Source of the DNA: Hymenochaete sp. R1
Taxonomy: Eukaryota; Basidiomycota; Agaricomycetes; Hymenochaetales; Hymenochaetaceae
Direction of reading: 5' to 3'
Assembly: GCA_019400425.1 (NCBI GenBank)
Contig: JAFREE010000148.1
Coordinates: 1-59,194, forward strand
Length of the DNA stretch: 59,194 nucleotides
Under the pieces are notes generated by a model, which saw nothing but the letters and a program-made list of their open reading frames with translations, did no database searches and was not told where the DNA came from. A program made the position numbers and the translations under genes. This document shows positions 12,090-23,656 of this stretch, one piece after another (the stretch's first letter is position 1; each line of letters opens with the position of its first letter).

Positions 12090-13184
12090 TTAGTACAACG
12101 TCGCCTTTCTTGCACTCACGCAACACACTTCTACGAACACGCCCTCAATCTCATCCCACTGCTTCACGAGTTGTTGCACGAACCTCTCAGCCTCTTCATC
12201 ATCATTGAATATACCCATACCACCTTCCGCCATCGCAGCTCCGACGAAACTCCTCACCACAGGCTCCGCAATCGTCCTACCCCTTTCCCCAAACTCCCGC
12301 TCCTCCACGTTCTCTCTCCCGAAACTACCTACAGGACCTTGCCGAACTGCAGAACGTATGTCAACAAAGCCTGCGTCTTTCAGGAACCCGGGAAGCTTCG
12401 ATGCGATGGACAGGACGAGTCCACGTTTGCCTGACACAGCGCGCGCAACCTGCGTAAAGCTTCCTGCCATGACGTCGAGCTTCTCACCCTCTCCACCATC
12501 GCCTTGACCAATACTGAGCTTGTCTGTCGAGACCTCGATTATTTGAACATATCCTCCTGGCTTGAGGACACGATGAAACTCGGAGAGGGCGAGTGACCAC
12601 ATGGAAGTGGTGAAGGCGGCGATCATGAAGCGTTGGTTGATGAAGGAAAAGGTGGATGTCCAGGATGAAGGGAGGGCGGTACTACTGTGTGAGGAGAAGT
12701 GAAGATTCCCTGGTGAACTGGCGGGGAACATTGCTGGGGAGATGTCGGTGCCGTGAAGCTCGACGGAGGGTGGAACTTCTTTCGAGAGATCGAGGAGCCA
12801 GATTCCTATGTATTCCAAGGTGAGCTTTTATCTGAATTTCGACTCGATAGCTGACCTGTTCCAGTTCCAGCGTCTAAAATTTTTCCAGATGCGTCGTTCT
12901 GCGCCGCCGACCGCGCTTCGTCATCGATGATGAATTTTCCGTCAAAGACTTTTGTCATGTATAGGTGCTGGACGTTCAACCTGTTCGATTCCAAACAACG
13001 AACATGAGCGGTGTCATGCATTTACCCCCAGTTCCAGGTCTCCGGGGCTAAGAGTGAGGACGAATACAACATACCTATTCTTCTCGACTTCGGATCGTGG
13101 TAGGACATACTTTTCGTCCGGGTCCGCTTGCCCTATCTCTGCGACTGGTATATACTCGGAGTTTCGAGAAGACGTTTCGATCAT
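12090..13184 (-). CDS. SAM-dependent methyltransferase, LaeA/UMTA-like
   Basis: Three exons (13184-13075, 12980-12856, 12805-12090) give 316 residues. The N-terminus carries YVLPRSEVEKNRLNVQH, a signature of the fungal class I methyltransferases related to LaeA and UMTA. SAM-binding motif I is split by the second intron and reads DAGTGTGIWLLDLS after splicing. It is followed by ELHGTDISPAMFP (acidic loop) and by NQRF and LKPGGYVQIIE, the end of the Rossmann core. The ATG at 13184 is chosen because it gives the complete signature. The substrate cannot be told. Relatives act as secondary-metabolism regulators or small-molecule methylases. A second, shorter member lies at 31248-32210, with no biosynthetic cluster beside either gene. 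Confidence 0.88.
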
Positions 13185-13938
13185 GATAACTAGCTTTTTG
13201 GAACGTAAAGTGCAAAATCTCTTTGACTCAACTGTGAGTTATCGCACGCTTTATATGTCAGGTAACGTGTCCGGGCATTATATCTCCATATTATTGTATC
13301 ATGCTTACGATAACGTCACCGATGCTTCTAAGGTTTCGCACATTTCAAGTGTAATATTATTCATTACATTATAAAAGCCACGTGGTATCACACGCAACCA
13401 CGAGACTTAGAGGGCATGCTTCCTCTTGGTTTGAATCCATTTGAGGTATGCTAGATACAGCGGGGCTGTCATATTTCTATTTTCCTAGCAGGCGCATTGC
13501 TGCGACGAATGAACCGCAGCACGGATCCTGCAAACGGGGTCTCCTCGTCTTACAAGAGCTTCTCTGACAGATGCCGAAGGTTCAATCTCCCAAAATTTCT
13601 CTGATATTTATCGTTCTGCTCATTCAAAATCTTCTCAGCAATACTCTAAACTAGCCTCAGCGTTATAAACATCAGCGCAGGAACTAACGAAGGGATCTCA
13701 TCCTACGCGTTTATGTCGTGGCATGAAGTGACGGCGAAGAGTCATAGCGCAAGCAAAGTACGCACTGTTCGGGTGTTGCGTCAGGAAACTTTGACACCGG
13801 CTATCCGATGCATACCTGTTTATATTGCGATTTCCCTCTTTGCACTTACAATTCGCTGCTTTTAAGGTAGACCATTCCCCTCCTAACTTATATCCCGCCC
13901 TTCATCTGTGATAAATTCTTTCAGTGAGCAACTGGACC
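13185..13938. other. divergent promoter region
   Basis: This lies between the starts of the minus-strand methyltransferase and plus-strand family copy 1, so it should hold both promoters. No coding signal or clear repeat was seen. Confidence 0.4.
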
Positions 13939-15077
13939 ATGTCGACAGCCGAGACCAAAAGAAAGCGCAAAGACAGCGATCACTCTGACTCTGATTCCGA
14001 CTTTCCGCGCGATGCAGCTTTCTTCGCGCCTCGTAGTCGCGCTGGCAGGGCACGAGTGACTGAAGGTACAGCTAGTTTATCTCCATTATGGCAGATAGCC
14101 TGCTAATACGCCGTGCAACAGAGCAGAGCCTAGCCAAGATTGATGAGATACAGAAAAAGTTTGACAAGTGCGAGTCGGACATGGATGCATTTAAGAAGGA
14201 GTATAAGCTGATCGATGAAAGAGGTGTTTTCTCCAAAGATCTATTGGAAGGTCTTCCCAAGAAGATGCAAGATGAGTACGAGCAACTGGACAATGAGAAA
14301 ACGAGGAAACGTGTACATCTTAACGGGATTAAAAGTCGCCATCGTAACAGGTGGTCCTCAGAGATGACTCCAAAGCAAACCGAAGGTGTGATATTTTCGC
14401 AGTCCTGCCTTTCACTCCCTTTCCCCCCTTTCTTCCTATGTCTTCTCTAGTCTGCTGACTCCGTAATAGCTCAGCAAGATATCGTGCAGGATTGTTCAAA
14501 GGCGCTGGTTGACGCTCGAGAATCATACTGGAAGCTCAAAGAACTCAAGTGTGAGATAGGGATTTATCCATTTAGACAGTACCGGATCGTACTTTCGCTC
14601 GAAGTCTCGGATTTCTTGCGTTTGAAAGAGGCGGAGGAAATATACCAGGACAACTCGGAACGTCGCAAAGCACTTCTTGGTTCTCTCAGGAAGCGCAAAG
14701 TGCCTGCTCCCAAACTCTTGTCTGTTGAGGAAGATATGCATGTTCTCAGAAGGGAACTGGAACACCATTATTTCTGTGCTAAGCACGCTCTTCCTTACCT
14801 CAAGCACGATATCGAAGCTCCCCCTCGTGATCGGAAAAATCAAGAGTCCCCTAAGGCAAGGCGAGAGTTATTCTGTAAATGCCAGGAGGAGTTTCGGAAG
14901 CGGATTACTGACTTGGAAGCTCTGGCATCCATTTTGTATGCGAACGAAGAGATGCCATCTTATCCTGATGGCTTGAAGGAGCTTTTGGTTGAAAAGATAA
15001 AGACGGACTCGTCGAGTGCTCCACCTTCTGGAACTATCAATTTTGACCTCGATTTTGATTTTAACCTATACCAGTAA
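13939..15077 (+). CDS. local coiled-coil family, copy 1 (unknown function)
   Basis: Three exons (13939-14065, 14122-14385, 14470-15077) give 332 residues, with both introns in phase 1. Exon 1 encodes a basic, Asp/Ser-rich head (MSTAETKRKRKDSDHSDSD) that resembles a nuclear localisation signal. Exon 2 is a predicted coiled coil beginning EQSLAKIDEIQKKFDK, with the family block DERGVFSKDLLEGLPKKMQD. Exon 3 carries the family blocks WKLKELKCEIGIYPF and LEHHYFCAKHALPYLKHD. It continues with FRKRITDLEAL and YPDGLKELL and ends in an acidic-aromatic tail (FDLDFDFNLYQ). There is no signal peptide or membrane segment, and no known domain is recognised. The same architecture recurs at 21328, 42647 and 54059, and in broken form at 158. 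Confidence 0.82.
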
Positions 15078-15358
15078 ATGATAATTAATGAATTCGGTAG
15101 GCAACATAATAAATGATTATAAGTCGCTCTTGTGGTTTTTTTTCCTGACTAGATCATAGTAGACGAATGTAGTGAGGATTTATTCGATTTTCTTCCATTT
15201 CGTATCGTGAGAATAAGCATGCTTTGATTTTCTCACTTGATCCGCACTCCCTCAACCTCACGTCACGTCATCATTCGACCCCGACTCCTCTTTACGCTGT
15301 CGCTGTCTCGGTGGGTTGGCCATGAGTCTTTCTCCCTTTCACCACAGAGATTCCGAAT

Positions 15359-16363
15359 ATGATGCCCCGTTCAAGTAAAAGAAAACGAGAACTTCTGGAC
15401 GACAATGATGTGGAAGATAAGCCATCGAAAAGAAGAGAAATCAAGACGGAAAGTAGCGCCAAAGTAGTTGAGGATGTCACTCCAGAGGCAATGCAACTTC
15501 GACATAAAACTCAGTACGACCTAGCTCTGTTTCGAGTCAAGGAGGTTGAAGACGGTGATGTTTATTATGTGCCGAATGTAAAGCATTCCAAAAGTTGAAG
15601 TTCGTCTCTGATTATGTTATTTTCGCATAGTTCGTCAACGAAGAGACGGCAAACGAATGGCTTCGGGAACTTTCCGGATTGGAAACGTGTAATGCTTCTA
15701 AACTCAAGTTCGCTAGATTATTGCCTTACTTAACGCTAATTTCTAACAGGGTATCATCCGAAGCTTCGAGTGTACGGGAAAGAGGTCAACCAGAGTCGAG
15801 GTATAGCAGGTAGTAACATCCGAAGAGCTCATGGTTAAAGAAGAAGGAATGAACGTCGACCTTCTTTCAGCGTACGCAACGGATGAATCAATAATGGTGA
15901 AGTACTCCGGACACACTGTCGAAATGCACTACGACTACCCACCCTTATTACGCAAAATTCAAGCGGAAGTTGAACAATTCCTCAACGACGGCGAAAAGTT
16001 CAACCATGTCATGCTCAACCGGTACGCAGACGGGAAAGAATACATCGGGAAACATAGAGACACAAAGGAGAACAAGATCATCGTCAGCTTAAGCCTCGGC
16101 GCAGAGCGCACGTTTATCATGACGCCAAATAAGCCTAGACCTGGCGTACCAGCACAGTGTAAATGGTCCCTTGGGAATGGGAGTTTGGTCGTGATGCGTG
16201 GAGCAACCCAAGATCTTTGGAAGGTGAGAACTACTTCATCTATGTATCGCTATGGATCTGGATTCACTTAGAGTTCATGCAGCATGAGATACCAAAAGAA
16301 CTCAAGGTCAAAGGGGAACGAATATCGTTGACGTTCAGGCAACTGGCGATGAGTAGCAAGTGA
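15359..16363 (+). CDS. AlkB-type 2-oxoglutarate/Fe(II) dioxygenase (ALKBH2-like)
   Basis: This enzyme type repairs alkylated DNA bases by oxidative demethylation using Fe(II) and 2-oxoglutarate. Five exons (15359-15577, 15631-15688, 15750-15800, 15871-16223, 16283-16363) give 253 residues. The basic N-terminus (PRSSKRKREL, KPSKRREIK) looks like a nuclear signal. The substrate-binding segment reads WYHPKLRVYGKEVNQSR across a junction. The core has LNRYADGKEYIGKHRD, giving iron ligands H171 and D173. The distal ligand H228 opens the last exon, and R240 and R246 form the RxxxxxR 2-oxoglutarate clamp (GERISLTFRQL). All key residues are present. ALKBH2/ALKBH3-like is the best fit. The stop is only 130 bp from the end of the convergent carboxypeptidase gene. 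Confidence 0.92.
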
Positions 16364-16493
16364 CTAAGCAGAAACGTGGTCGCATATTGATATGAGCGAT
16401 AATTCATCAACAGCGGGAACATAGCTTATTTCCCAAAAATTGTATGTCATCCATTAATCAATTACAGCAACGCTTCATGTTCATTTGCTTGAC

Positions 16494-19025
16494 TTAAGGT
16501 GAGTCCCTGAAGCCCATGAGGAACTCCATAATCTGGAATGCAGCCTGTTTTTTGAACGTCTTCTCAGTCTTTGTAGCAAAATTAATAGATTGTGACGAAC
16601 GACTCACGACTGGTTGGAACTCCGGGACCCTATTTAGAAAGATATCATATATGTACATTCAGACATATGTCGCGGAAGAGGACTGAGATACGCACATGTG
16701 CCCGCTGAGTTCGACCTCAAAGTACGTTAACCCACGTTCTTGATGCGCTGTTCCAAAAGCGCCAATCCCATCAACGATAAAAGAATCGTTCTGGATGGGT
16801 GTCTGGAAGCCTTGGGCCCCGTTCCCTGGTACGATTGGGATTATTAACATGCATTTAGGAGGTGGATTTCGTTGATATAAAAGAAACGCACAAGTCATAC
16901 TAAATCCCGAAGCAATGGATTAGTAATTCGCGAATGCGATAATATGAGGTTCGCAAGCAAGACGCACTTCTGGAGAGTAATTCTCGTTCCTTCCGCAATC
17001 AAGATATAATCCGCGAGTCCGTGCACGATAACCGACCTCTTGCTCTTCTCAATCACGCTGGGTAGCACCGAGAACGCCGGCGGCAGACTACCGTCTCCAT
17101 GAGGGAAGACATTTATGTTGGAGCAGTCAACCCAGTCGACGTCGAGAGGAGCGTGGATCGCTTGTTTTACGTCTTGACGGTCGAAGTATAGTGGACTGAG
17201 CTGTATGTTAGTGAATGTTCCGCTATGGAGTGAAAGGATAACTGATTAGAAATATAATCCATGTATGACCCTGAAAGAGTGAAAGCTGTAATTGCACATC
17301 GAACTTACGGAAAACCAAGGACATCCCAAAGGATCGGCCACTGGTATTTATCCAGTAGATCAGTATCAACAAAGTCATGAATCCCAGTAGAAAGCGCGTA
17401 AATGCTTGTACTCACCGTATCAAAGACTCGATAGATGTTAAATGCGGGATTCAACACCAGCGCGGCATCAAATATCTCATCCCATAGACTACAACCTCTT
17501 GCAGCACGAGTAGAACCTCCAGGGAGCGGAAAGGGCGCGGGAGGGGGCGGAAAAGTAACAAACGTCGAACTGTAATCAGTATAATTGCAAGCAGCAGCTT
17601 GTTCGTCAAGGTGAGCCATGAATGATTGACTACAGAGAGTAAATTAATCAATTATGTATTGTTTCAAAATTACAAGACATGGTAATTGCTTACTTGAAAG
17701 CAAACACATTTTCGTACTTGTGCACAAAATTAACGGCGGGAAGGTCCTGTTGAATGACGCTCCATGAAAGCGTGGCTTGATAGTAGTTCAGATTCTTATA
17801 ACAGTCATAGAAACCCTATTTCAGACGTACGATCACTGATCCAAAACCCCTGCAAAGGTAGATCCAAGGCATCCTGGTTGCTGAAGATAAAGTCGGCAAT
17901 ATCTGTTTATTTTGAAAATTTCAAGCCTTAGCTTTGTTCTGGTGGGTAATGTGGCTGGGTTCAAACCACTCACACGGAACGTACGTTCCGGCATACTGTC
18001 CACGAGCAAGTTATTTGGTATGATGTTAACAAGGAACACGATGGAGGATTAAGTATAAGAGACATACACTTTCGCCTGTCAAGTAGAAATTCTTCCCCTT
18101 CAACTCAGAGAAGACTTCGAGGAATTGCTGGAAGAATCCAAAGAGTTGCGAAGCTACGTCCTCTTCATTCTAAATTGCGAGTTCACCTCATTGTTGTGAG
18201 TACAATAAGTTGAGTGACTCACTCTCGCAGTCGGGGTACCTTGAGAGAAACCCGTGCCAACGGGCTGCTCCACGAAGAGCATGGAAGAGAGGTTAGTCCA
18301 ACTGTGTTCGTTCACGATCGGGACAGCCGTTCCAGTTGCCCAACTGAACGGCTGTGTAGTTCATTATCCGTATAAGCAGAGACGCGGAAGATAAAGTTAA
18401 AGAAAGGAACAAACCCCGTTCTCTTGAAGAAGTCCCTCGAGAGATGAACAACCAGGACCACCGTTAGTCCTATTTTACTCGAGTCAGTCAATGCCTCGTT
18501 CTCAACCGGAAACCGGAACCAACCAGAAGATGAGATCGTCAAGGCTACCCTGCGGGCCTGGTGGGAAGAACCAAAAGAAAAGCTTCAAGAAGCCTCAGCA
18601 AAGGAAGAAAAAGACATAATTTATGCACCGAACCTTTCGGGTTTCGTTAGCATCTCCACTGATGGGGAGAAGGCCGGACCAGCTTGGGCCAACATCGAAA
18701 TTGACCTCTGGGATTGTAGTCCCATCGACATAGAACTCTGAATGACGGAAAGAATCAGTACTCCGAAGATATACATGTATTATAAAGTGACCGATGAACC
18801 TGATGCCTTTGGATTGCTGAACGTGATGTTTTTCACCCCAGCTCCAGGATCCGCCCTCTTCGATAATCTCTCAGATGAAACCTGAGACCAACGTTTGGCT
18901 GCATCATGCTGTTTTGAGTGCAGCTCATTCTTTGTTACCCAGTCTGCGCCTGCCTCGGGAGCACATGCCAGAAAAGTTAAAACGATAGCGAGTGGCAGTA
19001 ACAAGAAACGACGAAAGTGGTGCAT
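16494..19025 (-). CDS. secreted serine carboxypeptidase (S10 family)
   Basis: Sixteen exons give 511 residues: 19025-18800, 18737-18634, 18582-18524, 18469-18415, 18351-18223, 18169-18068, 17995-17974, 17902-17831, 17775-17694, 17629-17416, 17340-17309, 17195-16968, 16899-16892, 16825-16696, 16629-16608 and 16544-16494. The N-terminus ([20 protein letters not shown]) is a signal peptide. The oxyanion motif reads [12 protein letters not shown]. The catalytic triad is S225 in GESYAGTYVP, D428 in HGLADYIL and H487 in SGHMVPEFQP. An upstream in-frame ATG at 19100 would mask the signal peptide, so 19025 is preferred. Exon 13 is only 8 nt, but it is needed to rebuild the conserved NMTW motif. The enzyme should remove C-terminal residues from peptides outside the cell or in the vacuole. 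Confidence 0.9.
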
Positions 19026-19067
19026 GGTGCGCCTGTTAGAGATTCGGGGGACTTTGGGTCGACCAGC

Positions 19068-19074
19068 ATTTATA
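19068..19074 (-). promoter_or_regulatory. TATA-like box upstream of the S10 carboxypeptidase
   Basis: The minus strand reads TATAAAT 43 nt upstream of the chosen ATG. This is the expected kind of position for a core promoter with a short leader, and it supports the start at 19025 over the ATG at 19100, which would lie upstream of the box. Confidence 0.35.
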
Positions 19075-21241
19075 CAGAGGAGGGCCGAAGCGATGCACAT
19101 GTAGCAGCTTTAATCAATAATCTCCAGGCCAAGACAAGATGGTGCGGTGCCATGCGCGACCGCTGCAAACGGAGAAACGGGCGATTAGAGAAGACCATTA
19201 AGGATCACGAGAGCACTCGCTTCTGGTCCAGAGACGCAAGTGATATGCAAGTAAAAATAGGTCTGCCAGCGGAAGCGGTGGAATCGCCTCAAAGGTCGCC
19301 CTTATCGCACAAAGATATCATCGTAGCCAAAGGAGCCTAATGGGAGCGGTTAACCGTGCGTGCATCGTGTGTCGACTGATTTCCCTTTTCAAGGAGTCTG
19401 CCATGCGTATGTTACCACTTCGACCGGGAGAAGAAGACGAATTCGTGGAGTTGTGCATCACGAATGAATGAACTGGCATGACGCAAAGTCAAAGTCGTCG
19501 TCGGCCTCAGTAATGGTGATACTTCCGCTCGAGCTATTCGGTATCGGTAGCCTCGATGTGGGCAAGGAGGAAAAGAGATCGAAGTCGAGATAATTCTACG
19601 ACGTCGAGCCCCATGCAGTGCCAGAGTTTACGAATACATGTAGCACAACATGACCCATGGCTCAAAATCCGAAGTTAGCTCAAGTTGTGCTCGTTATCGG
19701 TGAAAAACTGAACCAGTCCCAAGTAGTGTAGTTGGTGGTCAGAAGTCAAGGCGCGGCCCGGCGGGCACGCGTTCTTGATCAGTGACCTCGATGATGAAGA
19801 CCTACGAATACACCTAATTCCCTCCTCATCTTTCTAGCGTCAGCATTGCACCCGTTGCCGACATAAGAAACGCCTCTGATTTGTATCGTTAAGGCTGCGT
19901 CGATGCTAAGACCGGAAGGAGACGCAGAACGCGAGAGGTTCAACTTCGCGATCGTCGAAGTCTCGAAGCCAGGCTCGTGCGTATCACTCACTCTCCGAGA
20001 TCCACAGAAGTCTGATATCGCTTAAAGAAGCCCTTTGCTCAACGGTGTCTACTTAAATGCTGTCGTATGCTATAACCATAGGTGATAAGTTGACAACACC
20101 TTCGAACTGCGATCTGCCAGCCCATACCCGACGGCCTCTAAGCAGCCTGATGACGATGACGAGGACTGTCCACCCGTATATCATTGGGCCATCAATCTCA
20201 CCAATAATGTGTGTATCCTCTAACAATGCAGTAAACGATTGCCAAAAATGTTGGCAAGGACAACCTACTGGGCGGATTCCTCTACGCTCCTCATTGTCAC
20301 TCGCGTCGGAAATTGGAATGAGAAAAGCTAGCCTGAGAATAAGATGAAGACCGATGTCGACGGAAGACTAATAACGCTGGATGAGTTATCGAAGATCACA
20401 GATTGGGCTTCAGTGTAAAAGGTGGGTATCGTCGTTTCTTTCAACGGGTCGAATTACAATTCTCTAACATTTTTATATAGCACTAAAAGTTAAGTTCCGA
20501 CCTGGTCATCATTGTGCCAGCCAGAGATATCGTGAAACAGTAAATTATTATAAATTAACTCGTCACAGGATACGTGGCAATGTAGTTCGTCATGCCCCGA
20601 CTCGAAAGACCCGATCTCGACTTGTCGCGTCTGCATGAAAATCGATTAACGCATTGCAGAAATACCCTGATACCTCATCTTTAGTTATTGGAATCGACGA
20701 CCAAGTGGCGTACACTGGAAGCAAGCGAAATAGTGCAATTCTTTGATTTTGGTCTAGATTTCGAATGACGGTACGAATCTACATCTTTTCCGTTTGTTTA
20801 AGGCTTATCGAAGCTCCGCTGTCCAAGTTCGTCTCACGTCTTGCTCACAGGTGAATTACATTGTTCTTCGTATAGTTGTCGGTGTGCCTTACGCTATTTT
20901 GTTCAGGCAAAGTTCTTTGTGCAATATGACGCTACTGACCTTTCAACGGACATCTCGCATACTTGCAAACGGGCGTAGAAATGGCAATTAATGATAGTGA
21001 GTATACTGGTCATTTAATACACCAATGCAGGCTTTAAGTTTAGCTTCCGATCGAGTCAAAATGTAATCCATTCTCCTCGGTTGTGGCCACTCACCTCATC
21101 ATTGCTCCGATATGCCGAAAGTTTGCGTTTTTCGACTCTAACTTTACTTCTTCGGTACCATCCTTCCAGCGGGTGGTAGCGACTTGTAGGTCCAATCAGT
21201 CTCCTGACCCCTTTGCTCTGCGGTTTGCGAGTTTTCTTGCC

Positions 21242-21249
21242 TATTTAAA
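21242..21249 (+). promoter_or_regulatory. TATA-like box upstream of family copy 2
   Basis: TATTTAAA lies 79 nt upstream of the ATG of family copy 2, followed by a pyrimidine-rich stretch (about 21255-21300) typical of fungal transcription start regions. Confidence 0.3.
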
Positions 21250-21327
21250 CTTGACCCTCCTTTCGTCCTCTTATCATTAGGTCTTTTTCTCAAGGTTCAT
21301 CAGGTGCATCTGGCGACGTACACAAGC

Positions 21328-22439
21328 ATGTCGACATCAGGAGGTGGCTCTAACAAGCGCAAGGCCACTAAATATTACTCTACGGAAGGTGCGTCCTTTC
21401 GTTCTCTTACTGAACTTGACTGACCTCTATATTTGTCAAGCCGAGAAGGCTGAGATCGTACGTGGCAAAGAGAATGCATACAATGCAGCCAGGGAGATAG
21501 TGGAACAGGCAAAGAAGGAGATAGGCATGGTGAACGAATTTGGCGTTCTCGCAAAGACGCAGGCGAACCTCTCTGTATCAGAACGAGCCAAGTACGATGA
21601 TGCAAAGAAAGCTGCCAAAAAAGCCTATCGTACCTTCTACCAAGCACGAGAGAAGACTGTGGTGGGCGCAGAAGCGCCTGCTGCCAAAAAGCCAAAGAGA
21701 GAGTTGACTGAAGATGACAAAGGCAAGTACTCTTCGATTAAATCAGACCTTTTCTTTACTATGTCACACAGCAAATTTGATAAAGGAATATGAAAAGGCT
21801 TGGTTCAATCAACGATTCGCTCAACAGGAATTCAAGGAAATGCTTTGCAACTTTGGAGTACATCCTTGTTCGACCCAAGTAGTTAAGGAATTAGTTGATA
21901 GTTTTTCCAGCGAAGACCGGGGTCGTGTGAAAGCAGACAGGAAAAAGCTCTTGGCCCTGAATGCAGAGGTTTATAGAAAGGCATCTCTTCTCCGTGAAGA
22001 AGAAATACCTGTGGTCGCACCTTCTCTAGAGAACAACGCAAATTTATTGAAGGACGAATTGGAACATCTCTACCGATGTGTCAGCCTTCTTTTGTCAACT
22101 CTCAAGGGCAAAATTCTCCTGGCACCGTCGGATGGAGGCATCAAAGGCGTGCAACACCGCTTAAAGAAGAGATATAACACTTACCAGGAGAGATTTGGAC
22201 GCGAAATCCAGAAGCTGGAAGGTCTCAAGAACAACAATGGATTCGAGGGTGCTACGTGGCCTGTGTGCCCAGCGGAGATGATGGCACTTTTGGAAGACCA
22301 GGAAGCGATTGCACGGTCAGACAAAAAGGGCAAGGGTAGATCTGAAGGCACGGAGACATCGCTATCGACTGAGCACGATGACCTTGATTTTGACCGTGAC
22401 TTTGAAGCATCTCTAGCGCAATTCGAATCATGTCTTTGA
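21328..22439 (+). CDS. local coiled-coil family, copy 2 (unknown function)
   Basis: Three exons (21328-21388, 21441-21722, 21772-22439) give 336 residues, with the same two phase-1 intron positions as copy 1. Exon 1 is a short basic head (MSTSGGGSNKRKATKYY). Exon 2 is a long Ala/Lys/Glu coiled coil with the block NEFGVLAKTQANLSVSERA and a second basic cluster (AAKKPKREL). Exon 3 has EKAWFNQRFAQQEFKEML, equivalent to the KELKCEIGIYPF region, then the diverged LEHLYRCVSLLLSTLK block, MMALLEDQEA and the terminal DLDFDRDFEASLAQFES. The second intron has a GC donor (AAAG|GCAAGT), because the only nearby GT gives a premature stop. No signal peptide, membrane span or known domain is recognised. Confidence 0.82.
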
Positions 22440-23656
22440 TTTATTCAATGCCAATGCTCGCACAATCATAAGCATATTCTCTATGTAACGCCTTTCCGTA
22501 TAGTCTTGGGTACCACATTCCTTGAGCAGACCCAGTGCATTCTTTTACTCCATGTTTTGAGCTTGTGCACGAATAATTCGTAATGATGGAACGAGATGTG
22601 CTTCCTCTATCCCGTACACAATCCACCGTTTACAGTTTTGTGAGCAAGCCAGGTCAGTTCTAATACTCTGAACGGGGAAAGTGCAATACTGATCGTATGT
22701 GTCCTAGGACAAGAAGCGCAAATTACCCGACAGTGCAGGAAAATCACCAGAAGGCCATTTGTGAACTCTACTTATGGCACGAATGGGGAAAAAAAAAGGA
22801 AAAGCATGAAAGGCGAGGAATAGGATGATACAAAAGTTGCCGCCGCACCATACTTCTACGAGAAAGTCTATGCTGACGATCTCAATCCCTCGCTCGTCAT
22901 ATTCAAGCGAACCCACTTTTTTCCCGCAAATTACTCAGGCTTTGGAGCAGCCGGTATAGCGTCGACACTAACCGCGGCGTCGCCAGATCGTCCTCGACAC
23001 CCACACCTACCAACTTTATGGATTCTTGTTCTGGCATTCGCTCTTCTTTCTCGTTGGAGACCGCTTCCTGTATCTTGAATTCCACCTATTATGACTGCTG
23101 TTGATCATTAAAGTAAATTGCTTTCACCTTTCATAGAATCATAGTGTAGAGGATGCTAAATTAAGATACAGAACCATACTTGGGCATACCGAGAAGCTCG
23201 GAGTTTGCCATCGCCTTCGTTGGTGAGACGCTTCTCTCCTGTTACAGTATTCTTTTTCCTCAATTACTTAACTTCCATGCAAGTTGATGTCATGATGAGG
23301 GAATGTACCGTGCTTTGTTCACTCCGTACATAATCTACGGCTTGCAGTTATGCGAGCACAATATCAAGTGACTTTAGATATGTTACTTCAATGAGAAAAA
23401 TGTACGTGTGCGCCGAGGCTCGCATAATTTAATTGGAAATGCAGAATAGTTGACAATACAGGAAATTTACTAGAAAACCCCTTTGTGGATGCAGTAATGG
23501 TAATAGTATGAAGGTGGAGGTGACAGGACAGCAGAAAACTGAAGAGGGCCAATCGAGTAGACTAATTTTTCCAAACAACTCTACTTATTGATAAGAACAT
23601 GGTGATGGAAAAGGAATGCGTAAAGGATGAGATGGTGCAGGTATAGAGCGTTAAGA
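22440..23656. other. 1.2 kb intergenic region with an imperfect direct repeat
   Basis: This lies downstream of family copy 2 and downstream of the minus-strand mannosyltransferase, so it holds two 3' ends. No convincing gene was seen. Two segments about 710 bp apart resemble each other and are given as a separate repeat entry. Confidence 0.4.
22590..23480 (+). repeat. imperfect direct repeat pair (about 22590-22760 and 23295-23480)
   Basis: The clearest matching core is CCGTACACAATCCACCG at 22612 against CCGTACATAATCTACGG at 23324. Each core is followed by TTACAGTTTTGTGAGCA or TTGCAGTTATGCGAGCA. Further on, ACAGTGCAGGAAAATCACC (22730s) resembles ACAATACAGGAAATTTACT (23450s). Spacing is conserved over about 150 nt with many substitutions. 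This suggests an old duplication of non-coding sequence next to family copy 2. No terminal inverted repeats were recognised. Confidence 0.45.

Larger units (their letters stand above)
19026..21327. other. 2.3 kb divergent intergenic region
   Basis: This lies between the start of the carboxypeptidase (minus) and family copy 2 (plus). Frames of 60-107 codons occur on both strands, but none has a recognisable domain or splice partner. I see no terminal repeats or transposase remnant. A TATA-like box sits near each end. Confidence 0.4.

Noticed and set aside
17821..17856. 36-nt intron candidate in the carboxypeptidase after the WISD segment
   Set aside because: Too short and gives the wrong frame. 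A 55-nt intron ending CTATCAAG restores the conserved [18 protein letters not shown] segment.
19727..19800. tRNA-like box A (TAGTGTAGTTGGTGG)
   Set aside because: No matching box B (GGTTCGANTCC) follows at the right distance, and no cloverleaf with a closed acceptor stem could be drawn.
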